Shown one piece after another: positions 1 to 10,477 of a DNA stretch of 64,000 bases. Where the stretch lies: NCBI RefSeq assembly GCF_947242115.1, contig NC_074718.1, forward strand, positions 45,021,199 to 45,085,198, in the 5' to 3' direction. How positions within the stretch are numbered: position 1 is the stretch's first letter; each line of letters starts with the position of its first letter. Both the position numbers and the translations under genes were made by a program. Below the pieces are notes generated by a model. The model was not told the origin of the DNA and ran no database searches. It was given only the letters and a program-made list of their open reading frames with translations. This DNA is from Biomphalaria glabrata. Its lineage: Eukaryota > Mollusca > Gastropoda > Planorbidae.

Positions 1-206
1 GACACGACTTGATTCTAGGCTTTATTGAACAAGAATGACAAAACAGTTCACAATGACTGTAATGACACAGTACACACACACACAAGCTGACCTGGACACC
101 AAGACATTTTGACACATAAGAACAGATTAGTTCACAACACACAACAAGAACATAAATACACAACACTTCCATACACACATTTAACATATTTATGCTCTGT
201 ATCTAG

Positions 207-3200
207 CCCAGGAAACCTCAGCTCAAGACCTACAAATATATCAACTGTGGCGACCCCAAAAAGGAGCTAGCCAATCTGACGTCACTCGTGCTAGGCCCCG
301 ATCCACTTGTGTTTCCTGGTGCGCTGTATGTTGAGTTTGCTGTCAAAATCCACACATTGGTGGATACTCCACTGAAGGTAAGCGTCTAGAGGATGTCCTT
401 TGTTGATAGAAGATAAGATAAGATAAGATAAGCTCATTTGTCCTATTCAAAGTTTTAGGAAAGATAAAAAAATGGCTTTAATAAATCAACTGACTCCTGA
501 TGCTTTGAATTATCGCAGAAAAACTCTTTCAACAGTATCAATTAATCAACAGTCTACGGATGTTTAATTATTGTAATTAATGTATACATATCAGCTTCAG
601 TATCAATCCAGTAGGTATTGTTACGTTACGAATTGCTGCGTGGTCGCGAGGTAGGCGTTTCGGACTGTCGTAACAACGGCACCTAGTTCGAACCCGGCCC
701 CCTTGTCCCACAGGCGGTTTGGAGTCTGGTATATGAAGCTTCATTTCTGAACGAAACTTTATTAAAAAAATATTAACAACATAAAACAAGTAAACAAAAA
801 ATGACTATTCCTCCTTATTGAATCTGTTGAATATTTCGTTAGAGCAAATATTTTACTCTTTATAGCTAATCAATGCCTCTCTACCCACGGGAAGAAAAAA
901 ATCTGGGTTAAGCGAATGTGTAAAGCGAGTAAATAAAATGTTGATATATAAATGCCTAGAGATCCAGACTTAGCAGACGGTGCTCAAAATGTTCCCGAGC
1001 GTCTAGTTAGTCAACTCACAGGCCTCTAGCCAATAAGCAAGTAATTCTTTTCCCAAAGCTAGGGAAATCGTTAGAGCTGTTTTCGAGTACCGTGTTTTTG
1101 TTTTGTACCCTTACCAATGAAGAGCTGTTAACGGGAATTGTAAAAACTTCAATAAAATCAATAACATTCATAACAACATATATCAACTGTGGCGACCCAA
1201 AAAAGGAGCTAGCCAATCTGACGTCACTCGTGCTAGGCCCTGATCCACTTGTGTTTCCTGGTGCGCTGTATGTTGAGTTTGCTGTCAAAATCCACACATT
1301 GGTGGATACTCCACTGAAGTCTAGAGGATGTCCTTTGTTGATAGAAGATAAGATAAGATAAGATAATTTATAACATCAAAACATCTATAACATATATATA
1401 TGCTTTTATATAGCGCTACTTTCATGCTTATAAGTGAACCAGGGGGTATCTAGGTTGGTTTTCAGTGCTGCCTTTAGGTAAACACAACTCTGCCCGAGAC
1501 GGGTGTCGAACCTCGAGCCCCCTTCTAGGTAGCCAAGCCAAGCCAAGTTCAAGCGCAATTAGCCTCTCGACCACGCTTCCCACCAACATCAATATAGTTT
1601 ACAAATATAAACAGGCTTGTGTTGCGTTTACAGTTTCAAAACTAGCAACCCTATTAATTTCTCCTTCAATGAACATTAATTTCTCCTTCAATGAACATTA
1701 ATTTCTCCTTCAATGAACATTAATTTCTCCTTCAATGAACATAAATTTCTCTTTCAATGAACAGGCAGACGTGGTCTTGGCGCAAGTTCAAGCGCAATTA
1801 GCCTCTCGACCACGCTTCCCACCAACATCAATATAGTTTACAAATATAAACAGGCTTGTGTTGCGTTTACAGTTTCAAAACTAGCAACCCTATTAATTTC
1901 TCCTTCAATGAACATTAATTTCTCCTTCAATGAACATTAATTTCTCCTTCAATGAACATTAATTTCTCCTTCAATGAACATTAATTTCTCCTTCAATGAA
2001 CAGGCAGACGTGGTCTTGGAGAAAAAAGTTGGCGACAGTTGGCTAAAGATTCCTTGCATTGGTTTCATTGGTTCGTGTGAATACGACGATGTGTGTGAGT
2101 TTTTGTCGCTGATCACCGAATGCCCGCAGCCATTTGTGGACGCAGGTGTTCCCTGCAAATGTCCATTTCAGAAGGTATGTTATTCTATATAGTTAGGCTG
2201 TGTTGAAAGTAATTGGCACTAGTGCCCTCACTTAAAGTTTCCCTTTCAGACCTTGCGTTCTACGGGGCAGATGATGTAAAGGTCATCTGTTTCTTAGGCC
2301 CACGGTTAACGAGAGTGTCAAGTGACCAGCATAACGACCAACTTTTCCCTAATGTCAGGTACCCAGGGTGGCGCCTTAAAAATACAGATAATTATAATCC
2401 CCGTCTTCAACAGGATTAGAACCCGGGATCCCTGGGTTCGGAAGCCAAGCGCTTTACCACTCAACCACCGCGCCTCGCTAATGATGAGTCTACTACTAAT
2501 ATAGTAGGCTAATTTTGTAGTCTGCTAATGATGTAGTTTGCTACTCAAGTAATCTGCTAGTGATGTAGTCTTCTAATGATGTAGTCTTCTAATGATGTAG
2601 TCTGCTAATGATGTAGTCTTCTAAAGATGTAAACTTTTAATGATGTAATCTTCTAATGATGTAATCTGCTAATGATGTAATCTTCTAATGATGTAAACTT
2701 CTAATGATGTAATCTGCTAATGATGTAAACTTCTAATGATGTAAACTTCTAATGATGTAATCTGCTAATGATGTAATCTGCTAATGATGTAATCTGCTAA
2801 TGATGTAGTCTTCTAAAGATGTAAACTTCTAATGATGTAATCTTCTAATGATGTAATCTGCTAATGATGTAATCTTCTAATGATGTAAACTTCTAATGAT
2901 GTAATCTGCTAATGATGTAAACTTCTAATGATGTAAACTTCTAATGATGTAATCTGCTAATGATGTAATCTGCTAATGATGTAGTCTTCTAAAGATGTAA
3001 ACTTCTAATGATGTAATCTTCTAATGATGTAATCTGCTAATGATGTAATATTCTAATGATGTAAACTTCTAATGATGTAATCTGCTAATGATGTAATCTA
3101 CTAATGATGCAGTCTTCTAAAGATGTAAACTTCTAATGATGTAAACTTCTAATGATGTAATCTTCTAATGATGTAATCTGCTAATGATGTAATCTGCTAA

Positions 3201-3656
3201 TGATGTAGTCTGCTAATGAAGTAATCTTCTAATGATGTAATCTGCTAATGATGTAATCTGCTAATGATGTAATCTGCTAATGATGTAATCTTCTAATGAT
3301 GTAATCTGCTAATGATGTAGTCTTCTAATGATGTAATCTTCTAATGATGCAATCTGCTAATGATGTAATCTTCTAATGATGTAATTTGCTAATGATGTAA
3401 TCTTCTAATGATGTAATTTGCTTTTTTTTTCATCATTGCTGCTTTTAATTCACTCACAATGAATAGATTTACCACTTAAATTGTCACTGACTAAATTGCC
3501 ACTTCTATTTGACCCTAGGGTGTCTACAAGCTTCCTAAGACAGAGTTTGATGTGGAGATACCAATCTTCCCACCTGGCGACTATCACGGCAAGGCCAACT
3601 TGACCCGTAATGACCAATCCGTGGCCTGCGTTGAGCTTTTTACAACTTTTGATTAA
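207..3656 (+). CDS. GM2A: GM2 ganglioside activator-like protein, copy 1 (first exon outside window)
   Basis: Three coding exons are visible: 207-377, 2004-2174 and 3519-3656 (stop TAA 3654-3656). The first two are 171 nt and all junctions are phase 0 with AG/GT borders. The signal-peptide exon must lie left of position 1. The encoded 159 residues follow the GM2 activator pattern: NCGDPKKELANLTSLVLGPD, then a strand with EKKVGDSWLKIPCIGFIGSC, then VPCKCPFQKGVYKLPKTEF and a final GDY...ACVELF strand. Cysteines sit where the family forms disulfides. Family knowledge: GM2A is a beta-cup lipid carrier of the ML superfamily that lifts GM2 from membranes for beta-hexosaminidase A in the lysosome. 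Lipid specificity of the snail protein is inference. The gene is a tandem paralogue of the gene at 5988-8207. Its introns hold a copy of exon 2, a 239-bp tandem duplication and a long 16-bp array. Confidence 0.88.
1178..1365 (+). pseudogene. Duplicated GM2A exon 2 without splice sites
   Basis: This copies 235-435 almost perfectly; I see about two substitutions in the exon part. It starts inside exon 2, so the acceptor is absent. It also lacks exactly the seven bases GTAAGCG that form the donor after ACTGAAG. The downstream GTCTAGAGGATGTCC and the AGATA repeats are kept. It lies in intron 2 of copy 1 and probably is not spliced in. Confidence 0.8.
1408..1590 (+). repeat. Interspersed repeat family C (TTTATATAGCGCTACTTTCATG type)
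   Basis: The same sequence recurs at 47668-47873, 49214-49460 and 54757-54995, always in this orientation. Shared landmarks are GCGCTACTTTCATGC, CTGCCTTTAGG and GGGTGTCGAACCTCGAGCCC, ending near CTCTCGACCACGCTTCCCAC. The GTCGAACCTCGA core may be a decayed RNA polymerase III B box, so this could be another SINE, but that is uncertain. Confidence 0.7.
1544..2020 (+). repeat. 239-bp tandem duplication including exon 3 acceptor, with internal 22-bp repeats
   Basis: Unit 1 is 1544-1782 and unit 2 begins at 1783. Each starts CAAGTTCAAGCGCAATTAGC, contains several copies of ATTAATTTCTCCTTCAATG-like 22-mers, and ends with GAACAG plus the first 17 bases of exon 3. Only unit 2 continues into the whole exon. 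The 22-mers supply the pyrimidine tract of the exon 3 acceptor. Confidence 0.85.
2240..2478 (-). mobile_element. tRNA-derived SINE, family A
   Basis: Read on the minus strand it begins with a tRNA-like head (box A near GGTGGTTGAGTGGTAAAGCG, box B near GGTTCTAATCC). It then has the family body with GACATTAGGG, AAAGT, TGGTCGTTATGCTGG and CTTTACATCATCTGCCC. Other copies are at 4228-4497, 8424-8530, 14425-14645, 27894-28125, 47032-47226 and 61293-61530. It lies in intron 3 of GM2A copy 1. Confidence 0.85.
2520..3421. repeat. 16-bp minisatellite (CTAATGATGTAATCTG)
   Basis: About 56 tandem units fill most of intron 3 of GM2A copy 1. The last positions of the unit vary (TCTG, TCTT, AACT, GTCT), and blocks of several units recur in the same order, showing higher-order duplication. 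Confidence 0.95.
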
Positions 3657-3998
3657 TGAAATCATGCTACTTGGGAAAAAAAACAGAAGAAAAGAAGTAA
3701 CGATAACTCTGTTGTATTGAATGAATTTTAACTTGAATCAAACTTTGAGTTAACTCCACTTACAGGTTTTGAAAAAGGTTTCTTTTTAATGCACAAGAAT
3801 CTTATTTACTGTAATGGATTAGATTTACTAAGACAAATGTGTTATTAGACTACGCACTCTTAAAATCGATTGGTGTGAAGTATGCTTATTTAAAGTGTGT
3901 GTATGTGTGTATCATATCAAGCATCACGTACATCTCTTCAATGTATTGTCATGAAGCTGTTGAGTAGCCTACATTATTACAATATCACACAGTTTTTA

Positions 3999-4004
3999 AA
4001 TAAA
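3999..4004 (+). terminator. Poly(A) signal of GM2A copy 1
   Basis: AATAAA lies 343 nt after the stop codon, followed by GTCGTGTAATTTAAGTGTC and a T-rich stretch. It is the first canonical hexamer after the stop. Confidence 0.6.
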
Positions 4005-4227
4005 GTCGTGTAATTTAAGTGTCAACTTGCGTTTTGTAGTTTTATTATTTAACATAATATCTGAATTATAATGAACTTTTTAACACTGTGGAGTCAGTAT
4101 AAACTAAAGCTCTATATCTATAAACTATACACACAATACATATGTATTTTCAAAGTTTAATAATGCTATTTATAATTTTAAAAGTACATCTTTCAGCCAT
4201 TCTCTATGTTGCAGATAATGTAATGTT

Positions 4228-4497
4228 CCTCTTTCAGACCTTGCGATCTAAATGGCAGTTGTAAATATGTAAAGGTCATCTTTTTATGTGGCCCACAGTT
4301 ATTGAGAGTGTCATGAGGCCAGCATAGCGACCAACAACCTTTACTTTTTCCCAACTAATGTCAGGTACTCATTAGAGCTGGGTGGGCATAGAGGCGCCAA
4401 AAGATCCCGAAATTAAAATCCCAATCTTGACCTAGGATTTGAACCCAATACCCCGGTTCGGAAGCCAAGCATTTACCACTTAACCACCACGTTTCTA
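4228..4497 (-). mobile_element. tRNA-derived SINE, family A
   Basis: Same family as 2240-2478 and nearly full length. It runs from the tail CAGACCTTGCGATCT to the head ACCACTTAACCACCACG. It lies between the two GM2A-like genes. Confidence 0.85.
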
Positions 4498-4860
4498 TTA
4501 GAGTTAGTTGTGATCAGGGGCGTCATACAAAACACAAATTCGAATTCCCAGACTTCACCAGGATTAGAACCCGGGACCCTCTCATCAGTTTCTATTAGAG
4601 TTAGGTGTGATCAGGAGCGTCATACAAACCAGAAATTAAAATTCATAGTCTTCACCAGGATTCGAACCCGGGACCCTCTCATCTGTTTCTATTAGAGTTA
4701 GTTGTGATCAGGGGCGTCATACAAATCACTAATTCAAACTCACAGTCTTCCCCAGGATTCGAAACTGGGACCCCCTCATCTGTTTCTATTAGAGTTAGGG
4801 ACGTCATACAAATCACAAAGTTCAAAGTCTTCGCCGGGATTCGATCTCGAGACGTCCACC
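4496..4860 (-). repeat. Four tandem units of ~90-105 bp carrying a SINE box B
   Basis: Each unit has TTTCTATTAGAGTTAG, GGGGCGTCATACAAA and CAGGATTCGAACCCGGGAC. The last is the box B part of SINE family A, which lies directly to the left. The unit looks like a head fragment of that SINE amplified in tandem with flanking DNA. Confidence 0.75.
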
Positions 4861-4929
4861 GCAATGTTCCTTAGTTTCTTCCTGTTAGCCAGAAAAAAAA
4901 TTGAACTTGTGGCATGAGAACCTCGTTTA

Positions 4930-5530
4930 CTTTCCTGGCATCTTGTAACACCACAATTTGTCTGAAACCTGGCTACTTTACAGGAGGTATCTGGGGCTCC
5001 TTGAACGATTTCATTAAAGTAACCTTCGCTCTATAATGGGCATGCGCTGGCAAGACTACCTTCAAAATAACCATGTTCTGCTGGTGGCTAGTGTGGACAG
5101 TATTGAAGCACTAATTATCACACAACAGCTGCCTTGGTTTGGACACTTATTCCATATGGAAGATGACCGCTTACTAAAGGTGATCTTTTATGGCGAGTTT
5201 TAGACTTGAAGGAGGACGGCGTAACAGAGATGCCCCGGAAGCACTATAAAAATCAAACCAATCGCCAATTAGCTCTCGGTGCCATAGAGGAAAGCAGCTG
5301 GCAGTGTATTGCCTCTGAAAGAGATGGGGAGCTCTCTCGAAGGTCGCGGAGCCCACATTTGAGACTCACCGAAAAGACAAGTTAAGAACACCCCTCCCCT
5401 CCGTGGACCACGGCTTTGTCTTCGTTAGATGTGGCGAAATATGCAGATAACAACTGGGTTTGCGTGGTGAAGTGAAATACTGAGCTCATCCCTAATCTTG
5501 GGACTCAAAGACATTGTCTATTTATATAAA
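4930..5530 (+). mobile_element. LINE 3' end, RTE-like C-terminal domain (decayed)
   Basis: The translation gives MGMRWQDYLQNNHVLL, then LPWFGHLFHMEDDRLLKVIF and remnants of the basic RRNR...PRK segment, followed by a zinc-finger-like tail with MWRNMQ and CGE. This order (LRWxGHVxRM, GRRxxGxPxxRYKD, terminal Cys/His motif) is typical of the C-terminus of RTE-type LINE ORF2 proteins. In-frame stops and frameshifts show it is dead. Relatives: 20995-21545, 26380-26675, 36355-36800 and 39826-40475. Confidence 0.7.
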
Positions 5531-5987
5531 CACAAATCGTCTGTATACTTTAATTTACATTGTAAGATTTGTATACATTGGTGTCGAAAAACATCTTTAG
5601 ATAATAAAGTCATTTTCTTTAATACGTGAACTCATTGAGAGATACAGAGATAGGAGATAGGTTAAAGATAGCCAGTGTTTTCATTTTAGATCTTATGTTT
5701 AACAATGGGTCTCAATAGAAGTCTGCCCATCACGCTCGCTGAACTCTAGCCAATGACAAAGATGGTAACATGCTCACATTTACATAATTTAGGCTTTTAA
5801 TATGCTCATGTTTCTGAGTATGTATATGTCAGTGCGTTTGATTGTGGTGTATTAATCCACCCTGGTTACTGGTGCACCTTAAACGCAGACTCTTTGAGAG
5901 CGGCTGGCCAAGAGATAGGAGTAGATCTAGTAGACTCTAGCCTTCATTCCTTAGTGTGAGACCAGTGAAGCAAGATTGACAAGAAAA
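5531..5987 (+). promoter_or_regulatory. Upstream region and 5' leader of GM2A copy 2
   Basis: Unique-looking AT-rich sequence directly upstream of the start codon. I see no convincing TATA box. The last 60 bases are less AT-rich and presumably transcribed. Confidence 0.3.
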
Positions 5988-8207
5988 ATGAAGTATTTGA
6001 CAGCCACTCTGGGACTTGTGTCCATAGCATTGGCCATTCTGTATCAAGCCACTACAGTACACAGTCATGTCCGGTCCATGGACCAAAAGGCGCAGAAAGA
6101 TTTGTTTGATTACTTGATAGCCAAATCGGACAAAACGTCGGTAAGTCTTTGATATCTCACTGGTTAGCTTTGGCGGTCCTTGTTGTTCACTGGTTAGCCA
6201 CGACAGCCATTTGTGAGTCACTGATTACTTTGGTTGTCATTAGAAACTAGATAGTAAATCACTTGTTATTTATGGCTGTCTCTATTAGCTCAGAATTAAA
6301 TCATTGATTAACTATGAAAGTCATAGACAGCCATGTTGGATAATTTTTCTAGCTATGACAGACATATTGACTCACTAGTTAGCTATGACAGTGATTAGTG
6401 ACTCACTGATTAGTCATTAGTAATTCACTGGTTAGAGCTATAACAGTCATTAGTAATTCACTGGTTAGCTATGACAGTCAATAGTAACTCACTGGTTAGG
6501 TATATGTTAGGTATATGTCATTAGTAACTCACTGGTTAGGTATATGTCATTAGTAACTCACTGGTTAGGTATATGTCATTTGTAACTCACTGGTTAGGTT
6601 TATGTCATTAGTAATTCACTGGTTAGCTATAACAGTCATTACTAACTAACATGCTGTGACTAGAAGAGATTAAAAAGTGTTTACTGTAAACCCACTAATG
6701 CATGTTTACAGTCATCTTTTATCATTGTTTAAATGTAGAATTAGAGATAGCAATCTATGATGAATTTAAAAAAAAAAAATACCTAGGCTTCAAAAGATTA
6801 TCAAAGACGTACAATTTTTCTCTATTGCATTTTTTTTTTTGTTTAGCTTAGAAAGCCTCAGCTTAAGACATACAAATACATTAATTGTGGAGTTCCATCA
6901 AGGGATATAGCCAATCTGACGTCACTCGTCTTTGGCCCCGATCCAATTGTATTTCCAGGTGTACTGTATGTCCAGTTTGCGGTTACAATTCACACGCTCT
7001 TGGATGCTCCAATCAAAGTAAGTAATGCGTCTGGTCATAGCGCTGTCCATTAAATGCGCTTGAAACATTCCTTTTGCAACTAGATTAAGTGATTTAAGTA
7101 CAGGGTTAAAAATTTAGAAACACTAAAAAAAAATGTCAAAATGATTGAGAAATCAGTTTCTCTCTACAAAACAAGAAAAAAAAAAACAAGAGAAACACAG
7201 CTAAGCATTATTGATAGTGTTTTTGATTAAATCAATTTTTTTTCTATAATTTTATAATAATATTTGTGTTGCCGTGAAAACAAGGGCTGTTCGTTAAGCT
7301 TTAGACTTGAAAAAAAATTAGAAGAGGGCCCAGCAAGTATCTATTACATTAGGCCCCGCAATTAGTAAGGCCGGCCCTGTTAAATAATATTATTATCCTA
7401 CTGATACAGTGAACTTTGCTTAACTCTTTCTCTCCGTTATTATTTGTCCATGTTTCGAAGGAATTCTTCATTTTGCCCATTACTATTTCACTCCCCTGTT
7501 ATGATTAAGATTCTATAACTTTGTTGTTTGTTATCAAAAAATGTTTTTTTTAGTATAGAATTCAAGAGAAATGCCTGCTCTTTTTATATAACACAAAGTC
7601 AAGTTTATAAAATTAAATATTAATTTAATTTTATGGGGGTCAAATCAACGATGGTAGCGTTGATTAGGATGGAAAGAGTTAAAGCAATCGTGTAACGAAT
7701 ATTCCCCAATGTCAAATCAACGATGGTATCGTTGATTAGGATGGGAAGAGTTCAAGCAATCGTGTAACGCACATTCCCGCCAATGTTTCAACAGGCTGTC
7801 GTGCTTATGGAGAAGAAGGTAGGAGACAGCTGGCTCAAGATCCCATGCATTGGTTACATTGGCTCATGTGAATACGATGACCTGTGTCAGCTCTTGGCTC
7901 AGATCGGTGAATGTCCAGAACCATTTGTGGACGCTGGTGTCCCCTGTCAGTGTCCATTCCAACAGGTTCGTTTAACTTTTTAACATTCAAACAATTTTAT
8001 TTAGATCTACCTCTGACTACAATGCCATTAAAAGATCTAGGGCTATATTCTTATCAATTTTTTTTTCAGGGTCAATATGCATTACCACAGACTGAGTTTG
8101 ATGTTGAGATTCCAATATTCCCAGCAGGCGACTACCACTTCAGGGCCAACTTGACTAATAACGACAACTCAGTTGGGTGTGCCGAGATTTTTGCGACATT
8201 TGCTTAA
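5988..8207 (+). CDS. GM2A: GM2 ganglioside activator-like protein, copy 2 (complete)
   Basis: Four exons: 5988-6140, 6847-7017, 7795-7965 and 8070-8207, all joined in phase 0, giving 210 aa. Exon 1 starts at an ATG after AAGAAAA and encodes a clear signal peptide (MKYLTATLGLVSIALAILYQ) plus a short linker, so the product enters the secretory or lysosomal route. Exons 2-4 give the GM2A fold with NCGVP, GPDPIVFPGVLYVQF, EKKVGDSWLKIPCIGYIGSC, CPEPFVDAGVPCQCPFQQ and GDYHFRANLTNNDNSVGCAE. Exons 2-4 have the same lengths as those of copy 1 (171, 171 and 138 nt) and the proteins are closely similar, so this is a local duplication. Human GM2A is 193 aa. The expected role is lipid extraction and presentation to a hexosaminidase; other lipid-carrier roles are possible. 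Confidence 0.92.
6240..6655. repeat. Degenerate ~30-bp repeat in intron 1 of GM2A copy 2
   Basis: Variants of GTCATTAGTAACTCACTGGTTAG recur about a dozen times. Early units carry AGCTATGACA; later ones carry AGGTATAT. Confidence 0.75.
7424..7678 (+). mobile_element. TTAA-flanked MITE (piggyBac-like)
   Basis: TTAA precedes CTCTTTCTCTCCG and follows GGATGGAAAGAG, so the ends form a short inverted repeat inside TTAA target sites. Relatives are at 29858-29930, 31820-32053, 38785-38868, 47646-48106 and 54575-54647. The last ~80 bp, with ATCAACGATGGTA, are repeated just downstream (7710-7775), reaching towards exon 3 of GM2A copy 2. Confidence 0.7.
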
Positions 8208-8229
8208 GGGCCTTTTAAAGGCATGGCAC

Positions 8230-8235
8230 AATAAA
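8230..8235 (+). terminator. Poly(A) signal of GM2A copy 2
   Basis: AATAAA lies 23 nt after the stop codon. A second AATAAA-containing stretch follows near 8313. Confidence 0.55.
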
Positions 8236-8423
8236 TTATTGAAACAGTTGGTTAGAAAATAAAATGATTATATATGTCAGTGTCTCTTATTGTAACTCAT
8301 TGTGCAGCAATGAATAAATACAATCGGGAAATTTATGAGGAGAAATATCTAACATTGAACGTAGACTATATTGAAATTTGTAATGAAGTTAAGAAAAGTA
8401 AAAATAAAAATATATAAGTTATC

Positions 8424-8530
8424 CATTCACGAGGGTGTCATGTGGTCAGCACAACGAACCACAGACTTTACTTTTCCCCAACTAATGTCAGGTTGGGTGG
8501 ACTCAGTGAGCCCTAAAAAAACAACAGATA
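8424..8530 (-). mobile_element. SINE family A, 3' body fragment
   Basis: It matches the middle of the SINE (CGAGGGTGTCATGTGGTCAG, ACTTTTCCCCAACTAATGTC), but the tRNA-like head is missing. Confidence 0.75.
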
Positions 8531-9049
8531 ATCAGCCGCCTTGACATTCAGCGACCAAAACCCCCTGTTATAATAAACGTCTGTGTTGATCAAGTGTGGA
8601 CGCTGTGTAGAACTGTTTCACTACTTAACAGTAGGCTACCCAGGGACTCCGGCAAGATGAAGCACAGGCGGATTAAGGGCGTGTGTGTGTATGTGTCATT
8701 TTGTTCGAAACCTAACTCCATGTATAAACACACACTCACACACGCGTCCGGCCTTAGATAAACGGAGGCCAAACGCGAAATGACTTTGGTGGCCCCAAAT
8801 GAACTAGAAAAAAAAAAGAAGATAAATAGCGAAACAATAAAATGACGCAATTTTTATAAAACCATAGACATGTATGTCTATGTATAAAACCTAGTGATTC
8901 CAACAATAACGCTAGGCACATGTTTCAATAATTGTTCTTATCTTAAAAAATTTTTTGAGACCTGTGGGAGGCCCCCAACAATCGGAGGCTCTAGGCGCCT
9001 GCCTAGTTTGCTTATATGGACCATCCAACCACCCATACATACATAAATA
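8531..9049. other. No gene; fragments of dispersed repeats
   Basis: It contains GGAGGCTCTAGGCGCCTGCC at about 8981, echoed at about 9594 (GAGGCTATAGGCGGCTGCC), a sign of a dispersed element. It also has a short palindrome around CATAGACATGTATGTCTATG (8872-8891). No coding exon was recognised. Confidence 0.4.
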
Positions 9050-9445
9050 CATGTATCTTATCAATTCTTATCTTATAAAATATAGACGTTACTTCAAAAA
9101 AAAAATGATCACGTCTTACGCGTGTTCCAATGTCAATCTAGTCATGCATGTTAACCACTGGCGTAAATTCTGCCAAGTCGTTGGTTTTCCTGGCTAGCTC
9201 AGGCAACCCATTTCATGCTCTAATAGCAGTTATAGCTCTAGGGAAGAAGGAGTATTTGTACAACTGTGTCCTAGCATATGGGACGAGGAATGTGCCTTTA
9301 GCTTTGTGTCTTTCTGAGTTTGTTTTGTTTTTTTAATTTGAAGATTATGGTTCAGTGTTTTATGTATAATTGCAACTTTACTTTTGAGTCTTCTAATCTC
9401 AAGGCTTTCTAAATTTAATTTAATAAACGCCTAATTGAGTTGTAA
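9050..9445 (-). mobile_element. LINE 3' end, CR1/Jockey-like (tail family L2)
   Basis: On the minus strand the conserved end of the ORF2 protein is readable: a VPYAR-like segment, then FFPRAITAIRA, WVA, and a VNMHD-like ending, followed by CGTAAGACGTGATC and a 3' tail with TATAAGATAAGA. Many copies share this tail (22050-23010, 24780-25270, 30895-31140, 37185-37470, 38150-38400, 41130-41275, 59605-59780, 62385-62665, 63055-63325). Confidence 0.75.
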
Positions 9446-10029
9446 GAAACGCCTCATACTCTGCTTATTGTTTGTGTCTTGAAGCTCCAGACTCGCTTCG
9501 ACATTTTCTCCAATAGAAAGCAAACAAGAGTCTTCTATCAAAGGCAGTTTAACAAGTAGATCTAGACATTTATGAATAGACATTTAGTCCATCCGAGGCT
9601 ATAGGCGGCTGCCTAGTTTGCTTGTGCCTATGACCACCCTGTTAGAACTAGTAGAACTAGTAGGCCTACTGTAGTAGTAGAAGTAAATGTGTTACTGGCA
9701 AAGTACGAAATCATTCTATAGAAAGCCTGTCGTTTTTAGGCAAAGTACGAATAGATTCTTCGACATTATCTAGTTTTTTTTGTTTTTTTTTAAGACTATG
9801 CATTCTATAGAATGACTAGTGGTGCGTCAGGTAAAGTAGAAAATGTCTTCTTTTTTTTTTTTAGAAAGATGTTTATTAATTAAATATTGTTGTAACTCCA
9901 GTGGCGGACTGATAGGGTTAATGTGCGTGCGGCCTACTGACACACGCGACTCAGGCCAATCACACAGGTCATCGGCTGTCGATAGAAAAGGGACAGTACT
10001 GCTATTAACCGCATTTCAAATATAACCCG

Positions 10030-10375
10030 TGTTATGGTCATGTGATCGAAAGCCTTCACGGACGAGAGACAGTGTGTAAAGAAAGGACAGTAGAGTCCAG
10101 GACAGCAAGGCAGGAAGGACGGTAGAATGTGAGTCCTCGAGAACTCAGCTGTGCGGGCTAGAGAGACTTGTAGTGTTTAGTAGGCAGTTCTGTTGTGTAC
10201 AAGAAAGCTTTTGAAGTTAGTGTAGCCAATTGTGTTGTATTGGCTGTTGATGTAGGCCTATTTGTAATTAAACCGCCACATTGTTACTTGAAACTCTTGT
10301 TGTCAAGTTCTTGTGTTAGATGTGCTGTTGTGTTTAGCAGTGTGTACAGAAGGCCTGCTAGAGAAGATCGTAACA
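10030..10375 (+). mobile_element. Possible LTR-like repeat (solo)
   Basis: It begins TGTTATGGTCATG and ends GATCGTAACA, giving the TG...CA ends and short inverted termini usual for an LTR, at a plausible 346 bp. I see no matching target duplication and no internal region, so this is only a candidate fossil. Confidence 0.3.
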
Positions 10376-10477
10376 ATATAAATGAGTAAAAAAAAAACAC
10401 AAATGAATATCAACATTTCTCAGGACTAAAAAATATTTATGTACTACTTTGTAGGCCGATGTCTTAATGCCCTATGC

